Below are positions 61,189-64,000 of a stretch of DNA of 64,000 nt, one piece after another; the stretch's first letter is position 1, and every line of letters begins with the position of its first letter. The notes under the pieces were generated by a model. That model did no database searches and was not told the origin of the DNA. It worked only from the letters and a program-made list of their open reading frames with translations. The DNA is taken from the NCBI GenBank assembly GCA_033238645.1, contig BQXR01000001.1:1-64000 (forward strand), read 5' to 3'. This stretch comes from Thiomicrorhabdus sp033238645. Its GTDB lineage: Bacteria; Pseudomonadota; Gammaproteobacteria; Thiomicrospirales; Thiomicrospiraceae. A program made the position numbers and the translations under genes.

Positions 61189-63533
61189 ATACAGAGAATA
61201 CACAGGATCAGCAAGATCCACATGCTCAGCGTGAAGCTGACAAGTACGATAATCCAATCCCAAGTCGCGAGTTTATTGCTAAGGCATTAGAAGAAGCCCA
61301 GAAGCCTTTAAGGCTGTATCAGGTCGCTAAAGTATTAGATATCTCAGAGGATGATGAAGAGCGCTACGAAGCGATGTCTCGTCGCCTGAAAGCGATGGTT
61401 CGTGATGGTCAGTTAATTCGTAACCGTCGTGGGGCTTTTGGCTTGCTGCAGAAAATGGATCTTGTTAAAGGTCGTGTGCTGGGGCATCCTGATGGATATG
61501 GTTTCATGGTGCCTGATGAGGGGGGTAAGGATCTATTCTTGTCTGAAAAAGAGATGCAAAAAGTACTGCATGGCGATATCGTTATTGCTTCTATTGTCGG
61601 TGAAGACCGTCGTGGGCGTAAAGAGGGTGCTATTGTTGAAATTTCACAACACAACACGACTCAAGTACTAGGACGTTTAGCATTGGAGAATGGCCTGTCA
61701 TGGGTTAGACCTAATAATAACCGTGTCACTCAAGATATCTTTATTCCAAAAGATGGTCTATTAGATGCAGCAGAAGAGCAAATTGTACTGGTTGAGATTA
61801 TTAGTCAGCCAAGTGCACGTTCAGGTCCAATCGGTAAAATCATTGAAGTCGTTGGTGATTATATGTCTCCAGGTATGGAGATTGACTCAGCGATTCACGC
61901 TTACGGTATCCCAAATACTTGGTCTGAAGAGTTACTTGCTGAGTTAGCTGATATTCCTGATGAAGTGACTGAAGCAGATATGGAAGGTCGTAAGGATCTT
62001 CGTTCAATGCAGTTAGTAACAATTGATGGTGCTGATACTAAAGATTTCGATGATGCAGTATTTGCTAAACGCCGTAAGAATGGTTGGCGTTTAGTGGTTG
62101 CGATTGCAGATGTTTCTCACTATGTACAGCCAGGTACTGAGTTAGATAAAGAAGCGATTAAACGTGGTAACTCTGTTTACTTCCCACAGCGCGTTGTGCC
62201 AATGTTGCCTTCTAAGTTATCTGATGGTCTTTGCTCATTGAATCCACATGTTGATCGTCTATGTATGGTGGCTGATTTAGCCATTGATGATGATGGTAAG
62301 CTAGAGCGTAGCCAGTACTATCAAGCTGTTATGAACTCAAAAGCACGTTTAACTTATAATCAAGTAAACGATATTTTGACGGATGATAATAGCGAGTTCA
62401 GAACTGAGTTTGCTGAGCAGGTTCCTCATTTAGAAGATCTTAACGAGCTTTATAAAGTTCTAAAGATAGCGCGTGCAGAGCGTGGTGCTTTAGAGTTTAA
62501 TACAACTGAAACGCGCATCGTATTTGATGATGAGCGTAAGATCGAAGAGATTGTACCTGTTACTCGTAATGATGCTCATAAGCTGATTGAAGAGTGCATG
62601 TTGATGGCCAATGTTGCGACGGCAAGATACTTGAAGTGGCATAAGATCCCTATCGTCTATCGAGTGCATGAGAAACCAGCGGAAGAGCGTCTTAAGAATG
62701 TAAGAACTTTCCTAACTGATTTTAGCCTAACACTGGAAGGTGGTGATGAGCCGAGTGCTCATGATTATGCTGCGGTTATGGAAAAAATTGCGGGTGAGCC
62801 ACATGAGCATCTAGTGCAGACAGTGCTACTTCGTAGTATGAATCAAGCGGTTTATCAGCCTGATAATAAAGGCCACTTTGGTCTAAACTATGAGCACTAC
62901 ACACACTTTACTTCGCCAATTCGTCGTTACCCTGATCTTTTAGTTCATCGTGCGATCCAGCATGCATGGAAGAAAGTGGGTGCTGAAGGTTTTATGTATG
63001 ATGAGAGCAAGATGACCGAATTAGGTCAACACTGTTCAGATACAGAGAGACGAGCGGATGAAGCAACACGTGATGCTGTTACCTTCTTGAAGTGTGAGTT
63101 TCTATCTCACCGCGTTGGTGAAGAGTATGATGCGGTTGTTACTGCGGCAACAAACTTCGGTCTATTTGTTGAGATTGATCCTTTGTATGTCGAAGGTCTA
63201 GTACATATCACTGAATTAGGTGAAGATTACTTCCATTACGATAATGCACGTCACTGCTTAAAAGGTGAGCGTACAGGTAAAACCTATCGCTTAGGGGATC
63301 GTATTCGAGTTCAAGTAGCGCAAGTTAACTTGGATGATCGTAAAGTGGATCTTCGCTTTATCTCAGGTGGCACAACGGATGCAGTTGAGTCTTCAGAAGA
63401 TCAAACAGAAGAGAGTGCTGAAGGCGTTTCAGAAGAGTCTGGTGTTGAGTCATCATCTGAAGAGCCTAAGAAACGTCGTAAAAAGCGTTATTACCGTAAA
63501 GGTAAAAAGTCACCAGCTAAGAGCCAGGACTAG
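61185..63533 (+). CDS. rnr: Ribonuclease R
   Basis: This 782-residue 3'-5' exoribonuclease degrades structured RNA. From the N-terminus it has a helix-turn-helix-like region (about 25-90), two cold-shock RNA-binding domains (about 90-250) and the RNB catalytic domain. In the RNB domain DGADTKDFDDAVF holds the metal-binding aspartates and HFTSPIRRYPDL the conserved end. An S1 domain (about 650-735) and a lysine/serine-rich tail follow. The start is GTG 61185, since no other start exists in the open frame upstream; the N-terminus then matches the family (ADKYDNPIPSREFI). rlmB follows two bases after the stop. Confidence 0.95.
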   Translation: MNTENTQDQQDPHAQREADKYDNPIPSREFIAKALEEAQKPLRLYQVAKVLDISEDDEERYEAMSRRLKAMVRDGQLIRNRRGAFGLLQKMDLVKGRVLGHPDGYGFMVPDEGGKDLFLSEKEMQKVLHGDIVIASIVGEDRRGRKEGAIVEISQHNTTQVLGRLALENGLSWVRPNNNRVTQDIFIPKDGLLDAAEEQIVLVEIISQPSARSGPIGKIIEVVGDYMSPGMEIDSAIHAYGIPNTWSEELLAELADIPDEVTEADMEGRKDLRSMQLVTIDGADTKDFDDAVFAKRRKNGWRLVVAIADVSHYVQPGTELDKEAIKRGNSVYFPQRVVPMLPSKLSDGLCSLNPHVDRLCMVADLAIDDDGKLERSQYYQAVMNSKARLTYNQVNDILTDDNSEFRTEFAEQVPHLEDLNELYKVLKIARAERGALEFNTTETRIVFDDERKIEEIVPVTRNDAHKLIEECMLMANVATARYLKWHKIPIVYRVHEKPAEERLKNVRTFLTDFSLTLEGGDEPSAHDYAAVMEKIAGEPHEHLVQTVLLRSMNQAVYQPDNKGHFGLNYEHYTHFTSPIRRYPDLLVHRAIQHAWKKVGAEGFMYDESKMTELGQHCSDTERRADEATRDAVTFLKCEFLSHRVGEEYDAVVTAATNFGLFVEIDPLYVEGLVHITELGEDYFHYDNARHCLKGERTGKTYRLGDRIRVQVAQVNLDDRKVDLRFISGGTTDAVESSEDQTEESAEGVSEESGVESSSEEPKKRRKKRYYRKGKKSPAKSQD

Positions 63534-63535
63534 TC

Positions 63536-64000
63536 GTGAAACAAGAAGTAATTTATGGATTGCATGCGGTAGAGAAGTTTATTAAACAATCTCCGCAGTT
63601 GGTATATCAGCTCTCTTTTATTAAAGGGCACCTGAACAATCGTCAGCGCTCTGTTTATGAATATGCGGTGAGTTTAGGTTTATCGCCTGAGTATGTTGCT
63701 AAGTCTGCTTTTAATAAGGTAGATGGAAATCACCAAGGTGTGATGGCGTTAGTTGCTAAGCAGCCTGACATGACAGAGTCTGATCTACTACAGATTATTG
63801 AAAAGGCTACTAATCCACTATTTATCATTTTGGATGAAGTACAGGATCCGCATAACTTAGGTGCTATCTTAAGAACGGCTGATGCCGTGGGTGTGGATGC
63901 TGTTATTATTCCTAAGCATAACTCAGTGGGAATGAACCCAACGGTGCGTAAGGTTGCTTCTGGGGCAGCTGACAATGTTAAGTTGATTGTTGTCTCTAAC
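63536..64000 (+). CDS. rlmB: 23S rRNA (guanosine-2'-O-)-methyltransferase RlmB, partial
   Basis: The frame starts at GTG 63536 and is open to the window edge (155 codons seen). It begins MKQEVIYGLHAVEKF, the substrate-binding domain start of SpoU-type methyltransferases. It reaches the first catalytic-domain motif ILDEVQDPHNLGAILRTADAVGVDAVI, a strong RlmB/TrmH signature (read here in parts). RlmB methylates G2251 of 23S rRNA. The rnr-rlmB order is conserved in gammaproteobacteria. The C-terminal third is outside the window. Confidence 0.93.
   Translation, partial: MKQEVIYGLHAVEKFIKQSPQLVYQLSFIKGHLNNRQRSVYEYAVSLGLSPEYVAKSAFNKVDGNHQGVMALVAKQPDMTESDLLQIIEKATNPLFIILDEVQDPHNLGAILRTADAVGVDAVIIPKHNSVGMNPTVRKVASGAADNVKLIVVSN

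Noticed and set aside
1..64000. CRISPR array or defence island
   Set aside because: No series of regularly spaced direct repeats and no cas, restriction or toxin-antitoxin genes were recognised.

Overview
The window looks like a chromosomal stretch of a moderately AT-rich gammaproteobacterium. Gene content and protein style (class I FbpA, PEP carboxylase, inorganic pyrophosphatase, a small SoxK-like lipoprotein, HME-RND metal efflux with a DUF3240 partner, YbiT, CnoX, MltF) fit a sulfur-oxidising Piscirickettsiaceae relative (Thiomicrorhabdus / Hydrogenovibrio / Thiomicrospira group). That placement is inference from recognised families; no rRNA gene is present to settle it.

Layout. 1-6.4 kb: a broken gene at the edge, sufE, a compact exbB-exbD-tonB operon, a decayed-looking metallo-beta-lactamase-fold gene, serB with an RDD membrane protein, a CbiM-like permease and a small lipoprotein. 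6.7-12.7 kb: guaB-guaA, then an O-acyltransferase that sits between terminator-like hairpins, then tadA. 12.8-16.1 kb: a short chemotaxis operon cheD-cheA-cheZ-like. 16.1-20.3 kb: htpG, whose leader holds a 161-bp palindromic element downstream of a heat-shock-type promoter, then ybiT. 20.3-25 kb: a reverse-strand group (cnoX, cytochrome b561, DUF5718, DUF1415) and a membrane diguanylate cyclase. 25-35 kb: the conserved genome-maintenance block mutS, pncC, recA, recX, alaS, lysC, followed by tRNA-Ser and two identical tRNA-Arg genes; csrA, normally found here, is missing. 35.3-41.3 kb: a metal-efflux operon czcC-czcB-czcA-DUF3240. 41.4-46.3 kb: a di-haem peroxidase translationally coupled to a membrane GAF-PAS-GGDEF-EAL protein, bracketed by diverged inverted repeats. 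46.4-52.7 kb: trpS, an isoprenylcysteine-methyltransferase-like protein, pcnB-folK-panB-panC and convergent panD. 52.8-57.4 kb: ppc, ppa and fbp. 57.7-64 kb: thiI, mltF, rnr and the start of rlmB.

Most genes are ordinary housekeeping genes in familiar orders. The signals that the gene list does not explain are: (1) a strongly over-represented short motif, AGCA followed by five or more G, found 11 times in 64 kb, nine of them on the + strand; (2) a symmetric 161-bp palindrome in the htpG leader; (3) the inverted-repeat-bounded peroxidase/c-di-GMP module; (4) an 11-bp triple direct repeat in front of the metal-efflux operon; (5) related C-terminal tails on CheD and the CheZ-like protein. No CRISPR array, transposase, integrase or recognisable defence system was seen.
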